Part shown: one piece after another, positions 51,758-60,611 of the stretch
How the letters are laid out: every line of letters starts with the position of its first letter
How positions within the stretch are numbered: position 1 is the stretch's first letter
Assembly: GCF_017104565.1 (NCBI RefSeq)
Contig: NZ_JAAGPD010000049.1
Span: forward strand, 19,041-83,040
DNA: 64,000 nt
Direction: 5' to 3'
Source: Paraburkholderia sp. Tr-20389
GTDB lineage: Bacteria; Pseudomonadota; Gammaproteobacteria; Burkholderiales; Burkholderiaceae
Translations under genes and position numbers: made by a program
Notes under the pieces: model-generated
Seen by the model: only the letters and a program-made list of their open reading frames with translations
Told to the model about the DNA's origin: nothing
The model's database searches: none

Positions 51758-51874
51758 TTAGCGGTAGTAGTAGCCGTGATGGTGATAGCCGCCGCCGTCC
51801 GGCACCACGATACAGCCACTCAGCGATGCAGCCAGCAGCGCGCCCGTCACCAAAGCCAACATCAAGCGTTTCAC
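51758..51874 (-). CDS. Tiny lipoprotein, 38 residues
   Basis: A 39-codon frame starting at GTG 51874 after AAGGGAG. The sequence is a lipoprotein signal (KRLMLALVTGALLAASLSGC, lipobox LSGC with Cys21), then IVVPDGGG and a His/Tyr-rich tail (YHHHGYYYR). It closely resembles the 37-residue lipoprotein at 55263-55376 (GCVVVP..., YYHP). The function is unknown. Confidence 0.75.
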   Translation of the reverse strand: MKRLMLALVTGALLAASLSGCIVVPDGGGYHHHGYYYR

Positions 51875-52515
51875 GTCGTTCTCCCTTAGAGTCAGTATCG
51901 TTTTATTCGAGCGAACCCCGAATGACCTCGATTGGACACGAACCCGTCAGGGGTGAGCGTTGCAATTTGTAAGCGTTCACTGCGCCCGTGTTACAGGCTG
52001 GGAAAGGCTTTGCCGTGCGAAGAGACGTCGAAAGGACGGACAAGCGACATGTCGGCAAGCCAGCCAATACGCATCGGGCCCGCCCGGAAAGCCTTGGCGG
52101 GCAAGGCATCGGCGGCTCGGCCTCGCGCAGGACTGCGAGCGATGCCAAAACGCGTGAGCCGCGTTACGGAAGGCCGAAACAATAGCGACAGTTTTAACAG
52201 GCGTGTAATGAGCGAACGCGCGTTGCGAACGAAGAAACCCGACGGGTCGCGATAACACAAGAGGACAGCCGCGGCCGAACACGGGCGACGGCTCTTCGCA
52301 CAAACCGAAGAAAAAGAACAAAAATGATTGAACTTGTTTGCGCCGGTTCGGTCTCTACGGATGTTGTACCGGTTTGTTCTGCAGGTTTCCTCTCGGTCCG
52401 CGCGCTTCAGGCGCGGGCTTTTCAGAGGCGTCTCGCGACGGCGTCCGAAATTGGGCGAACTGCGCGTACGCCTCTTTTCTTTTTTCTTCGGCTCACGCCC
52501 CGCTCATCGGCCTCA
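51875..52515. other. Gene-poor region before waaC
   Basis: 641 bases in which no frame has both a ribosome-binding site and protein-like composition. Several overlapping frames of 65-114 codons are open in all registers around 51930-52320, which reflects few stops rather than coding. A TATAAT-like promoter was not found. A possible weak hairpin lies near 52398-52416 (CCGCG..CGCGG). What it does is unknown. Confidence 0.4.
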
Positions 52516-53526
52516 TCAGGCCGCTGCCACCGACTCGCCCTTGCCGCCGCCGACCGTCAGCGGGTCGGCGTGTACGTGATCGATGGCGGCCAGCGCTTCG
52601 GCGACGGGCGGCACGGAATTCCCGTCCCCAATCGAAACCGAGCGGAACGGCACGTTGTTCTCAAACGTTTCCCGCGACGTAGCGATGAAGATCATCACCG
52701 TGCGCTTGCCCAGCGCGTGCGCCAGATGGACGAACCCCGTATCGACGCCGATCACGAAGTCCGACGCTGCGATCACCTGGGCGATGCCCGTCACGCTCAG
52801 TTGCGGCAGCAGCTCGGCGCCTTCCACTTCGTCGACGATGGCGAGCCCCTCGCTGCGCTCGGCAGCCGAGCCCCACGGCACCACCACATGAAAACCGCGC
52901 CGCACGAGTTCCCGGGCAATTGCAATCCAGTGTTCCGCCGGCCACTTCTTGTCGTCCTTCGAAGCCGCGTGGAACAGCATGGCGAGCGGCCGCCCGCCCG
53001 TATCGACGATCGGCTTGGCGGGCGCGGGAATCCGCAGGTTGTAATCGGGCGGGGTATCGAGCGGATAGCCGAGCGCCGTGCTGACGGTTTCGCGCATGCC
53101 GCTCCACGCATTACGGTCGCGTGGCGGCACGAACCGGCCGGTGTACGCGAACGCAGCGCCGCGCTCGCCGAGATCCTTGTTGCGATAGCCGAGTCGGCGG
53201 CGCGAACGCGACAGGAACGCGATGATCGCGCTCTTGTAGACGCCGTGGATATCGACGGCCACGTCATAGCGGTGCGCACGGAGTTCACCGATGGACTGCG
53301 CAATTGCCTGGAAATCCGCCCAGCGCCGCGCCTTCTTGAAGCGGCGCAAGGGCGCGCAAAGCACGCGGTCGATGCCCGGATTCCAGCGCGCGATTTCGGC
53401 GAATGACTCGTCAACCGCCCAGTCGACCTCGACGCCCGGAAAAGCGCGCTTGAGATCGGAGACGATCGGCTGCGCCTGTATCACGTCGCCCATCGAGGTG
53501 ACCTTGACGATAAGGATTCGCTTCAT
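52516..53526 (-). CDS. waaC: Lipopolysaccharide heptosyltransferase I
   Basis: A 336-residue GT9 family enzyme. The start at 53526 (MKRILIVKVTSMGDVIQAQPIV) is the conserved beginning; the longer frame is not needed. Motifs: FHAASKDDKKWPAEHW and GVDTGFVHLAHALGKRTVMIF near the ADP-heptose site. It adds the first heptose to Kdo2-lipid A at the inner face of the inner membrane. It is not in a waa cluster here. Confidence 0.92.
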   Translation of the reverse strand: MKRILIVKVTSMGDVIQAQPIVSDLKRAFPGVEVDWAVDESFAEIARWNPGIDRVLCAPLRRFKKARRWADFQAIAQSIGELRAHRYDVAVDIHGVYKSAIIAFLSRSRRRLGYRNKDLGERGAAFAYTGRFVPPRDRNAWSGMRETVSTALGYPLDTPPDYNLRIPAPAKPIVDTGGRPLAMLFHAASKDDKKWPAEHWIAIARELVRRGFHVVVPWGSAAERSEGLAIVDEVEGAELLPQLSVTGIAQVIAASDFVIGVDTGFVHLAHALGKRTVMIFIATSRETFENNVPFRSVSIGDGNSVPPVAEALAAIDHVHADPLTVGGGKGESVAAA

Positions 53527-53721
53527 TGATTGCCCGTTTTTGGCTGCTCGGCCCAATCAGCAATTTTAGCCGAGCAACCTGGGATTTGCCCGCAAAATGG
53601 GCAGCGGGAAATCTTGCCGGAGCCGCTCTTCCGTTACCAGAGGTTACTTCCCTTGACAGGGACAGCCGCGCGCCGAGCAAGGCCCAGCAGGCTTTCAACT
53701 CGTTTGCGCCGCGCCGCCGAC

Positions 53722-53727
53722 TATAAT
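53722..53727 (+). promoter_or_regulatory. -10 box of the ClC transporter gene
   Basis: A perfect TATAAT with a predicted start near 53734. An ATG at 53738 would be almost leaderless, so the start at 53786 is preferred. No matching -35 was found. Confidence 0.5.
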
Positions 53728-53785
53728 TGTCCCCAATATGGCCTGTCTGCCGGGCCGTTACCCGTCTATTCCCAGCCCGACTTCC

Positions 53786-55195
53786 ATGTCACGGACACCT
53801 CTGCTGTCCTCGAGCATCGGCCGGCGCGTGCGGCGTCTGTGGCGCCAGTACGGCATCTTCTGGCTGGGCGCGATCGCCGTCGGCCTCACGGCTGTTTTTT
53901 ATGCGCGGCTGATCGATTTCGGCTACAACGCTTTCCTCGATTTGCAGAAGCAGCACCGCTGGCTCACGCTGCTGTTGACGCCCGCTGTCGCAGCATTGTC
54001 CGTCTGGCTGACGCGGCGCTTCTTTCGCGGCGCCGAGGGCAGCGGCATCCCGCAGGTCATCGCGACGCTGCATTCGAACACGAGCACAGCCGGCGCGCGG
54101 CTGCTGACCTTTCCCCTGCTGCTCGGCAAGATCCTCGTGTCGTTTCTGGCGATCTTGGGCGGCTTCACGATCGGGCGCGAAGGGCCGACCGTGCAAGTCG
54201 GTGCGGCGCTGATGTTCAACCTGCGCCGCCTCTACCCGCGCTCGAACGCGCTGATCGAACGACAACTGGTGCTGGCGGGCGCCGCGGCCGGTCTGTCGGC
54301 GGCATTCAACACGCCGCTCGCGGGCATCGTGTTCGCGATCGAAGAACTCACGCGCAGCTTCGAAGCGCGCACCAGCGGCGTGCTGATCACGGCCATCATC
54401 ATCGCGGGCATCATCGCGCTCGGTCTCAACGGCAACTACACGTATTTCGGCACGATCGACATCGGCGCGGATTTCCCCAAGCTGCTTGCCGTCGCCGTCG
54501 TCATCACGGGAATCGTCACGGGCATCGCGGGCGGCCTGTTCGGCTGGCTGCTGCTCAACACCGAACGCTGGATTCCCGAACGGCTGCGCCGCCTGAACAA
54601 CGAGCGGCCCATCGCGTTCGCCGCGCTGTGCGGCCTGGTCATTGCGGTAATCGGCCTGGCGTCGGGCGGCACGACCTTCGGCAGCGGCTATGCGGAAGCG
54701 CGCGGCCTGCTCTACGGCACCGAGCATCTGTCGGTGTTCTACCCGCTGCTCAAGATGGCATCGATGATCGGCTCGTACCTGCCGGGCATTCCGGGCGGCA
54801 TCTTCGCGCCGTCGCTGTCGATCGGCGCCGGCTTCGGCAACGTGCTTCACATGATCTTCAGCGACATGCAACTGCCGATGCTGATCGCGCTCGCGATGGT
54901 CGGCTATCTGGCCGCCGTGACGCAGTCACCGATTACGTCGTTCGTGATCGTGATGGAGATGATCAACGGACACGCGCTCGTGATTTCGTTGATGGCGACC
55001 GCGCTCGTATCGAGCCGGATTTCGAGCGTATTCGCGCCGCCGTTATACGAGGCGCTGTCGAAGCGCTACATGGTGGCGGCCGCTTTGGCTTCTGAGGCCA
55101 GTGCTTCTTCTCCGGAAGTCCGAGCTGAACAACCCGACGAAGCCGAAAGTCCTCGCGACGATCCGCTCACGACGCGCGGCGAAGCAAAAGAATGA
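53786..55195 (+). CDS. ClC-family H+/Cl- exchange transporter
   Basis: A 469-residue ClC protein. Selectivity motifs: G85-S-G-I-P89, G130-R-E-G-P134 with gating Glu132, and GIPGGIFAPSL. The proton glutamate is conserved in FNTPLAGIVFAIEEL (E187), so it is more likely an H+-coupled exchanger than a channel. The start at 53786 (MSRTPLLSS) is chosen over ATG 53738. The C-terminal ~40 residues are hydrophilic and acidic with no CBS domain. Confidence 0.92.
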   Translation: MSRTPLLSSSIGRRVRRLWRQYGIFWLGAIAVGLTAVFYARLIDFGYNAFLDLQKQHRWLTLLLTPAVAALSVWLTRRFFRGAEGSGIPQVIATLHSNTSTAGARLLTFPLLLGKILVSFLAILGGFTIGREGPTVQVGAALMFNLRRLYPRSNALIERQLVLAGAAAGLSAAFNTPLAGIVFAIEELTRSFEARTSGVLITAIIIAGIIALGLNGNYTYFGTIDIGADFPKLLAVAVVITGIVTGIAGGLFGWLLLNTERWIPERLRRLNNERPIAFAALCGLVIAVIGLASGGTTFGSGYAEARGLLYGTEHLSVFYPLLKMASMIGSYLPGIPGGIFAPSLSIGAGFGNVLHMIFSDMQLPMLIALAMVGYLAAVTQSPITSFVIVMEMINGHALVISLMATALVSSRISSVFAPPLYEALSKRYMVAAALASEASASSPEVRAEQPDEAESPRDDPLTTRGEAKE

Positions 55196-55213
55196 GTTCG
55201 TGTTTCGACCAAC

Positions 55214-55249
55214 AGAAAAAATCGGGCGCGTTCCATCGAACGCGCCCGA
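55214..55249 (-). terminator. Terminator of the 55263-55376 lipoprotein gene
   Basis: On the minus strand, TCGGGCGCGTT pairs with AACGCGCCCGA (11 perfect pairs, 6-base loop) and is followed by a run of T (55215-55221). The hairpin starts 14 bases after the lipoprotein stop. Confidence 0.88.
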
Positions 55250-55262
55250 CCTCCCACAATCG

Positions 55263-55376
55263 TCAGTACACCATGATGCCGACCGGATGGTAGTACACCG
55301 GACGGGCGGGCACGACGACGCAACCGGCCAACGTGACCGCCAGCACGACGATCGCGAGCAAGGTTCTTTTCTTCAT
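55263..55376 (-). CDS. Tiny lipoprotein, 37 residues
   Basis: A 38-codon frame: signal MKKRTLLAIVVLAVTLAGC with lipobox LAGC (Cys19), then VVVPARPVYYHPVGIMVY. ATG 55376 is chosen as the natural signal start; AAGGGAG lies upstream. It resembles the lipoprotein at 51758-51874. A dedicated terminator follows, so it is its own transcription unit, presumably expressed. The function is unknown. Confidence 0.78.
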   Translation of the reverse strand: MKKRTLLAIVVLAVTLAGCVVVPARPVYYHPVGIMVY

Positions 55377-55498
55377 GTGATGACTCCCTTGATGGTTGCG
55401 ATAAGCGCGCTCTCGGGCGCGTTCTGAGAACAGGCAGCCTGCCGCAAGCAATGCCGTCGACGCGCGTCGGCGCCGCCCGTTCGATGCTCAGTCACGCA

Positions 55499-55810
55499 TC
55501 ACGCCCAGTGGCCCTGGACCCAGCGCCAGTTCGGACCATGCGCGATCCAGTGGCCCGGCACCCAGTGATAGCCGACACGCTCGGCCTGCCAGTGACCGGG
55601 CACCCAAGCGTAACGGCCGTGATCCCAGCGCCAGTGCCCCTTGTCCCACACATAGCCCGTGCGCGGCGCGGGCACGGCTTCGAAGCGCTCGACGGGCGGC
55701 GCGCTCGGCGCCACGACGATCACTTCCGCAGCCGACGCCGAAGCAGCGGCAGACAGACCGGACATCACGAGCACCGCGGAAGCGGCGAGCAGACGAATCG
55801 ACTTGTTCAT
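55499..55810 (-). CDS. Exported WxxGxW-repeat protein
   Basis: A 103-residue protein with a signal peptide (residues 1-27, cleavage near SASA/A). The mature part carries four repeats: GYVWDKGHWRW, YAWVPGHWQ, YHWVPGHWI and WRWVQGHWA, the YXWXPGHW family (also called BcpO-related). The repeats are rich in Trp and His. Located in the periplasm or envelope. The function is unknown; it stands alone upstream of minCDE. Confidence 0.88.
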   Translation of the reverse strand: MNKSIRLLAASAVLVMSGLSAAASASAAEVIVVAPSAPPVERFEAVPAPRTGYVWDKGHWRWDHGRYAWVPGHWQAERVGYHWVPGHWIAHGPNWRWVQGHWA

Positions 55811-56071
55811 GTTTTCACCTCTTGTGTGAGCACCGAATGACGGCGTTGCCGGTTCAATGCGCGAGGTGACGAAAAAGCTGACAGCGGGCGTGTTACCGCG
55901 TGCCCTCAAGTGCAACGGATTATTTCGGGGACGTTCCGCGAGAAGCGGAGAAGCGCCATGCAGGCGGAAGAGATGCGTTCGAAGGACGCAGACACGACAA
56001 TGCGCGCCACCTGCCGACAGTGACGCGCATCGCGCGAAAAGAGATACAACCGGCGAGAAGCCTGAAACCGC

Positions 56072-56326
56072 TCAGGCCTGCGGAATCTCGATCTTGACCT
56101 CGAGCACTTCGAGGTCGTCGTGACGTTCGAGATTCACGCGGATATCGTCGTCCGAGATCTTCACGTACTTCGAGATCACGGCGACGAGTTCACGTTGCAA
56201 CGCGGGCAGATAATCGGCAGGCGCTTTGCCGCCGACGCGCTCATGCGCGATGATCAGCTGCAGGCGTTCCTTCGCTATCGACGCGGACTTCTTTTTCTCG
56301 CCCAGCAAAAACGAAAGAATCGACAT
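56072..56326 (-). CDS. minE: Cell division topological specificity factor MinE
   Basis: An 84-residue protein: N-terminal [30 protein letters not shown] drives MinD binding and membrane contact, and the C-terminal part dimerises. It makes MinCD oscillate. Last gene of minCDE, 15 bases after minD. Confidence 0.97.
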   Translation of the reverse strand: MSILSFLLGEKKKSASIAKERLQLIIAHERVGGKAPADYLPALQRELVAVISKYVKISDDDIRVNLERHDDLEVLEVKIEIPQA

Positions 56327-56341
56327 CAGGTACGCCTCCCT

Positions 56342-57157
56342 TTACTTGGTGCCGAAGAGGCGCTGCAACAGGCCCGGCTTCTGGTAATCGGTAAAGCGCA
56401 GCGACTTCTGCTCGCCGAGAAAACGCGACACGACGTCCTTGTACGCTTCGGCGACATCCGTACCGTCGAGGTGCACCGCCGGCAGGCCCTGGTTCGACGC
56501 ATGCAGCACGGCTTCCGATTCCGGAATCACGCCGATCAGGTCGATGCGCAGGATTTCCTGGATGTCCGTCAGCGACAGCATCTCGCCTTCGCTCACGCGC
56601 TTCGGGTTGTAGCGCGTGATCAGCAGGTGTTCCTTGATGGGATCCTTGCCTTCGATCGCGCGCTTCGTCTTCGACGACAGGATGCCGAGAATGCGGTCCG
56701 AGTCGCGCACCGACGACACTTCCGGGTTCGTCACGATCAGCGCCTCGTCGGCGAAGTGCATCGCGAGCAGTGCGCCCGACTCGATGCCCGCCGGCGAATC
56801 ACAAACGATGTATTCGAAGTCCATCGCGATCAGGTCGTTGATGACCTTCTCGACACCTTCCATCGTCAGCGCGTCTTTATCGCGCGTCTGCGACGCGGGC
56901 ATGATGAACAGGTTCTCGCACTTCTTGTCCTTGATGAGCGCCTGGTTCAGGTTCGCTTCGCCCTGGATCACGTTGATCAGGTCGTACACCACGCGACGCT
57001 CGCAGCCCATGATGAGATCGAGATTGCGCAGACCGACGTCGAAATCGATCACTGCCGTTTTCGAGCCGCGCAACGCGAGCCCGGAGGCGAAGCTCGCGCT
57101 CGTGGTCGTCTTGCCTACGCCACCCTTGCCCGAAGTCACCACAATGATTTTTGCCAT
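56342..57157 (-). CDS. minD: Septum-site determining ATPase MinD
   Basis: A 271-residue ATPase with the deviant Walker A KGGVGKTT near residue 11, and a C-terminal amphipathic membrane-targeting helix (QKPGLLQRLFGTK). It binds the inner membrane in the ATP form and recruits MinC. Confidence 0.97.
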   Translation of the reverse strand: MAKIIVVTSGKGGVGKTTTSASFASGLALRGSKTAVIDFDVGLRNLDLIMGCERRVVYDLINVIQGEANLNQALIKDKKCENLFIMPASQTRDKDALTMEGVEKVINDLIAMDFEYIVCDSPAGIESGALLAMHFADEALIVTNPEVSSVRDSDRILGILSSKTKRAIEGKDPIKEHLLITRYNPKRVSEGEMLSLTDIQEILRIDLIGVIPESEAVLHASNQGLPAVHLDGTDVAEAYKDVVSRFLGEQKSLRFTDYQKPGLLQRLFGTK

Positions 57158-57246
57158 TACCCTTTACCTTGTGTTCGTCAATTCGTCTATTGAGTCCGGC
57201 GGGAGTTCCATCGCGCGACACACGCACGGCGTGTGCGGCGTACGCA

Positions 57247-58095
57247 TCAGGTGAGCCGCAGCGGTTCGATCATCAGCTTTTCTTCGTCGAGCCAGATCTG
57301 CACCGGCTTGCCGTGCACGTCGGCCGGCAGCGGGTTCTCGGTCGTCCGGTAGATGCCCGCGATCGAGATCAGTTCCGCTTCGAGACACGTGCAGAAAATG
57401 CGCGCGTCGTGATTGCCGTGCACGCCCGCAAGCGCGCGGCCGCGCAACGGCGCATAAATATGGATGTTGCCTTCCGCGATCACTTCGGCGCCGTTGCTCA
57501 CCATGCCGAGCACGACGAGATCGCCCTTCGCGTAGATGCGCTGGCCCGAGCGCAGCGGCTTGTCGATCACCGTCGTCTGCGACGAGGTGCCGATGCGAAC
57601 GCCCTCGGCTGCAGCCAGGGGCGCGCCGTCTTCCTGAGCAGAAATAGGCAGTTGCATTTGCACTTGCGCATTCGATGCCGCATCCGCCTGCGGTGCCGCG
57701 TCGACCTTCGGTGCGGCAGCGCCAGGCTTGCCGGCCGCTTCTTCGCCCGCTTCGTCGCCATTGCTCTTGCTGCCGCGCGGGTCGCGCGCATCGAGCAGCG
57801 GCAGCCCGGCTTCGCTCGCCCACTCATGCTGCGCGCTGTCCGCAACGACGCCGATGGGACGCATACGCACGCTGCCCAGCAGCGTGGCGATCTCCGCGAG
57901 CGGCACACGCTCGTTTTCTGCAAGACGGCGCACGTCGATCGCGACGGTATCGTTCGCGAAGAATTCGGGCGTCGCCTCGAAGCGCCGGGTCAGTTCGGCA
58001 CGCATTTCAGCGAGGTCGGTCGTCTTGACGACAAACAGCAGCGTGTCGACCGCGCCACTGCGCAGTTCAAAGAATGGCGATTTCCTGGGCGACAT
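57247..58095 (-). CDS. minC: Septum site-determining protein MinC
   Basis: A protein of 282 residues from ATG 58095 ([20 protein letters not shown]); a TTG at 58107 would add four. The N-terminal FtsZ-inhibitory domain is followed by a ~60-residue Ala/Lys/Gln-rich linker and a C-terminal beta-helix ([41 protein letters not shown]) that dimerises and binds MinD. A TAAAAT hexamer at 58120-58125 may be its -10. First gene of the min operon. Confidence 0.95.
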   Translation of the reverse strand: MSPRKSPFFELRSGAVDTLLFVVKTTDLAEMRAELTRRFEATPEFFANDTVAIDVRRLAENERVPLAEIATLLGSVRMRPIGVVADSAQHEWASEAGLPLLDARDPRGSKSNGDEAGEEAAGKPGAAAPKVDAAPQADAASNAQVQMQLPISAQEDGAPLAAAEGVRIGTSSQTTVIDKPLRSGQRIYAKGDLVVLGMVSNGAEVIAEGNIHIYAPLRGRALAGVHGNHDARIFCTCLEAELISIAGIYRTTENPLPADVHGKPVQIWLDEEKLMIEPLRLT

Positions 58096-58296
58096 AGCGT
58101 TCGGCAAAAAATTTTGCGTATTTTACAGGCGTCCAGGCGAACGGTGAGCTTTTTTGCCAATAAGTCTTCACGCGACAGGAAAATGCCGCGCGCGTGCTGA
58201 GTCCGGGGCGGACCGATCGACAAAGACTGGGAAAAATGGCGCGTCTGCCGGCGGCCCGAAGGAGCCGCGAGACATTGCAAAGAAAGGTCAGCCGGA

Positions 58297-58839
58297 CTAC
58301 CCGCGTGCGCTGCCGTCCGATGACGACGCTTGCGGCACGTGCCGCACGAGCAACGTCTGGAGCTGGTCCGGCGCGCGCGGAATACGCTCGTGCTCGCCTG
58401 TCGGACCGAAGCCGAGACGCTCGTAAAAGCGCATCGCGTTGCGATTTTCGTCGGCGATCCACGCGTAGATTTCGGTGGCACCCGCTGCCGCGAGCCACTC
58501 GCTCGCTGTGTTGACGAGCAGTTCGCCGCCGCGCAGATGCCGCACGGCGGGTGCGACCCACAGCTCGCTGACGAACGCGCGATGCGACGGCGCGTCCTCG
58601 AAGCAGGCGCCGATCAGACCCGCGGGATGCCCTTCCGTGTACAGGATGAACGACGTCGACGCCGCCGACGCGGCGTGCCGCGCGGCCGTCGCTTCGAACG
58701 TGGACGCATCGGCCGACAGCGCTTCTTCCAGCGTCTCGCCGAAAGCGTAAGGCGCTTCGCGTAGCGAAGCCGTACGAAGCTCGCGGAAGACGACGCCCTG
58801 ATCGGCTGCGATGCGGCGAACGGTCAGTGAAGGACTCAT
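58297..58839 (-). CDS. GNAT-family N-acetyltransferase
   Basis: A 180-residue protein with the acetyl-CoA binding core SELWVAPAVRHLRGGELLVNTASEWL (V/I-x-x-x-x-R-G/x-x-G/A like) and the YERLGFGPTGEHERIPRAPDQ C-terminal strand. Substrate unknown. It is divergent-looking but lies on the same strand between map and minC, with no obvious operon partner. Confidence 0.88.
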   Translation of the reverse strand: MSPSLTVRRIAADQGVVFRELRTASLREAPYAFGETLEEALSADASTFEATAARHAASAASTSFILYTEGHPAGLIGACFEDAPSHRAFVSELWVAPAVRHLRGGELLVNTASEWLAAAGATEIYAWIADENRNAMRFYERLGFGPTGEHERIPRAPDQLQTLLVRHVPQASSSDGSARG

Positions 58840-59037
58840 GCGGTCGAAAATCCCTTATGTCATCCGGGTGGAGCGCTAGCGCGTAGCTTTAACCGAACCG
58901 GCGCGTGAGTCAAATCTTTAATTCGGCGCAGTGCGAGCCAGCGCGCATGGGTTGACAGGCAAGCGTAAAAGCGGCACACGCGCGTGCAGGACGGCCGCAA
59001 ACGGTTGCGAGGCGCCCTTCCCGCGCACAGCCTCGTT

Positions 59038-59823
59038 TCACGGCGCCTCGTAGCGCCCCGTGCCGTCGGGCCACGGCGTGAGCAGCTCGTAGCCGTCGTC
59101 CGTGACGGCTACCATGTGCTCCCACTGCGCTGACAGCGAACGGTCTTTGGTGACGACCGTCCAGCCGTCGCGCATCACCGTCGTACCCGCGCGTCCCGCG
59201 TTGATCATCGGTTCGATCGTGAACACCATGCCCGGCTTCAGGCGTACGCCCTGCCCCGGCTGGCCGTAGTGCAGCACCTGCGGGTCTTCGTGATAGACCT
59301 TGCCGATGCCGTGCCCGCAGTAATCGCGCACGATCGAAAAGCCCTCGCGCTGTGCGATCTTCTGGATGGCATGGCCGACGTCGCCGAGCGTCGCGCCCGG
59401 CTTTACCTCACGGATGCCCGCGAGCATCGCCTCATAAGTCGTGTCGATCAGTTGCTGTGCGACCGTGCTCGGCTGGCCGACCGTGTACATGCGGCTCGTG
59501 TCGCCGAAGTAGCCGTCCCTGATGACGGCCACGTCGATGTTGATGATGTCGCCGTCCTTGAGGACCTCGCTGCGATCGGGAATGCCGTGGCACACGACGG
59601 AATTGACCGACGTGCAGACCGTCTTCGGAAAGCCCATGTAGCCGACGTTCGCGGCAATCGCCTTCTGCGTGTTGACGATGTAGTCGTGGCAGATCGCGTC
59701 GAGTTCGCCCGTCGAAACGCCGGGCTTCACGTGTTCGCCGATCATGGCGAGCACGTCGGCGGCGAGCCGGCCCGAGATGCGCAGGCGGGCGATGTCTTCT
59801 GAGGTTTTGTAGGTGATGGCCAT
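59038..59823 (-). CDS. map: Type I methionine aminopeptidase
   Basis: A 261-residue metallopeptidase. Metal-binding residues occur in GDIINIDVAVIRDGYFGDTSRMY (two Asp), GHGIGKVYHEDPQV (His), EPMINAG (Glu) and near QWEHMVAV (Glu). Start ATG 59823 gives the usual MAITYKTSEDIARLRISGRLAADVL. It removes initiator Met from nascent proteins. The 190 bases upstream hold only a possible promoter. Confidence 0.95.
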   Translation of the reverse strand: MAITYKTSEDIARLRISGRLAADVLAMIGEHVKPGVSTGELDAICHDYIVNTQKAIAANVGYMGFPKTVCTSVNSVVCHGIPDRSEVLKDGDIINIDVAVIRDGYFGDTSRMYTVGQPSTVAQQLIDTTYEAMLAGIREVKPGATLGDVGHAIQKIAQREGFSIVRDYCGHGIGKVYHEDPQVLHYGQPGQGVRLKPGMVFTIEPMINAGRAGTTVMRDGWTVVTKDRSLSAQWEHMVAVTDDGYELLTPWPDGTGRYEAP

Positions 59824-60014
59824 GTCGAAAAGCGTTGGCGGCATACATGGCGCGGCCGTCGTGCGACGGCAAAGGCGGGCGTTGCACGCGCTCGCAGCGC
59901 AGCGCATCAGGCACGGAATGGCCCGCATCGCAGCCATGCGTCCAGTTGTCGATGAGGCCATTGTACAGAGTCTGCCCGCGCGGCCGCTCCCGACCCCGCA
60001 GTGCGCGCCGCCGT

Positions 60015-60611
60015 TCAACCCGGCGACGCGCTCCGGATCGCCGCCGCGATATCGCGGCTCACGGCGGCGAGCGCCCGGCTGTGCGCCGCGACCAACGCCG
60101 CGTCGTCCGCGCCCTGCAACGGCTCGCGCACCGTCGAGCGGCCCGTCAGCAGCGCCGTGCGGCCTGTCACGCGCACGGTCCACAATGCATCGACGGCAAC
60201 GGCTTCGCCGGGCATCGAATCGAACTGCACGATATCGACGCGCACGCGGCACGCCTCCGTGCCCGCCACCGTTTGCGACGACACCGACACCTGCTTCGAG
60301 CCGAGCAGCCGCGTCAGATCGGCGGCGATCACGTCGGCGACACCGCTTTTGAGCGGCTCGCCCCAGCGCGCGAATTCGTTGAGCCTCACTTCGTTGCCCG
60401 ACACGCGCGTGACGAGTTGCGGACGGTCGACCAGTTCGGGGATCGTCACCGGCCCGACCACCACCGACACGGACAGCGGCGCGCCCGCGCTTTCGAGCGT
60501 CGAATCCGGGCTCAACGTATAGAAATTCGAGCGCGGCGACGCGCAGCCCGCCAGCAGCGCAATGCACACGACCGACAGCGAGGCGCAACATGCGAACGTG
60601 ATTCGCTTCAC
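60015..60611 (-). CDS. pqiC: Membrane integrity-associated transporter lipoprotein PqiC
   Basis: A 198-residue lipoprotein with lipobox ALLAGC (Cys23) and the ABC-auxiliary fold of PqiC (YTLSPDSTLESAGAPLSVSVVVGPVTIPELVDRPQLVTRVSGN). It forms a periplasmic/outer-membrane ring that docks with PqiB. It overlaps pqiB by 4 bases (ATGA). Confidence 0.9.
   Translation of the reverse strand: MKRITFACCASLSVVCIALLAGCASPRSNFYTLSPDSTLESAGAPLSVSVVVGPVTIPELVDRPQLVTRVSGNEVRLNEFARWGEPLKSGVADVIAADLTRLLGSKQVSVSSQTVAGTEACRVRVDIVQFDSMPGEAVAVDALWTVRVTGRTALLTGRSTVREPLQGADDAALVAAHSRALAAVSRDIAAAIRSASPG

Noticed and set aside
51932-52255. 107-codon frame in the region before waaC
   Set aside because: Several overlapping frames of similar length are open there in other registers, none has a ribosome site.
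56060-56077. Hairpin GCCTGA/TCAGGC at the minE stop
   Set aside because: It overlaps the stop codon and lacks a T tract, so it was not called a terminator.
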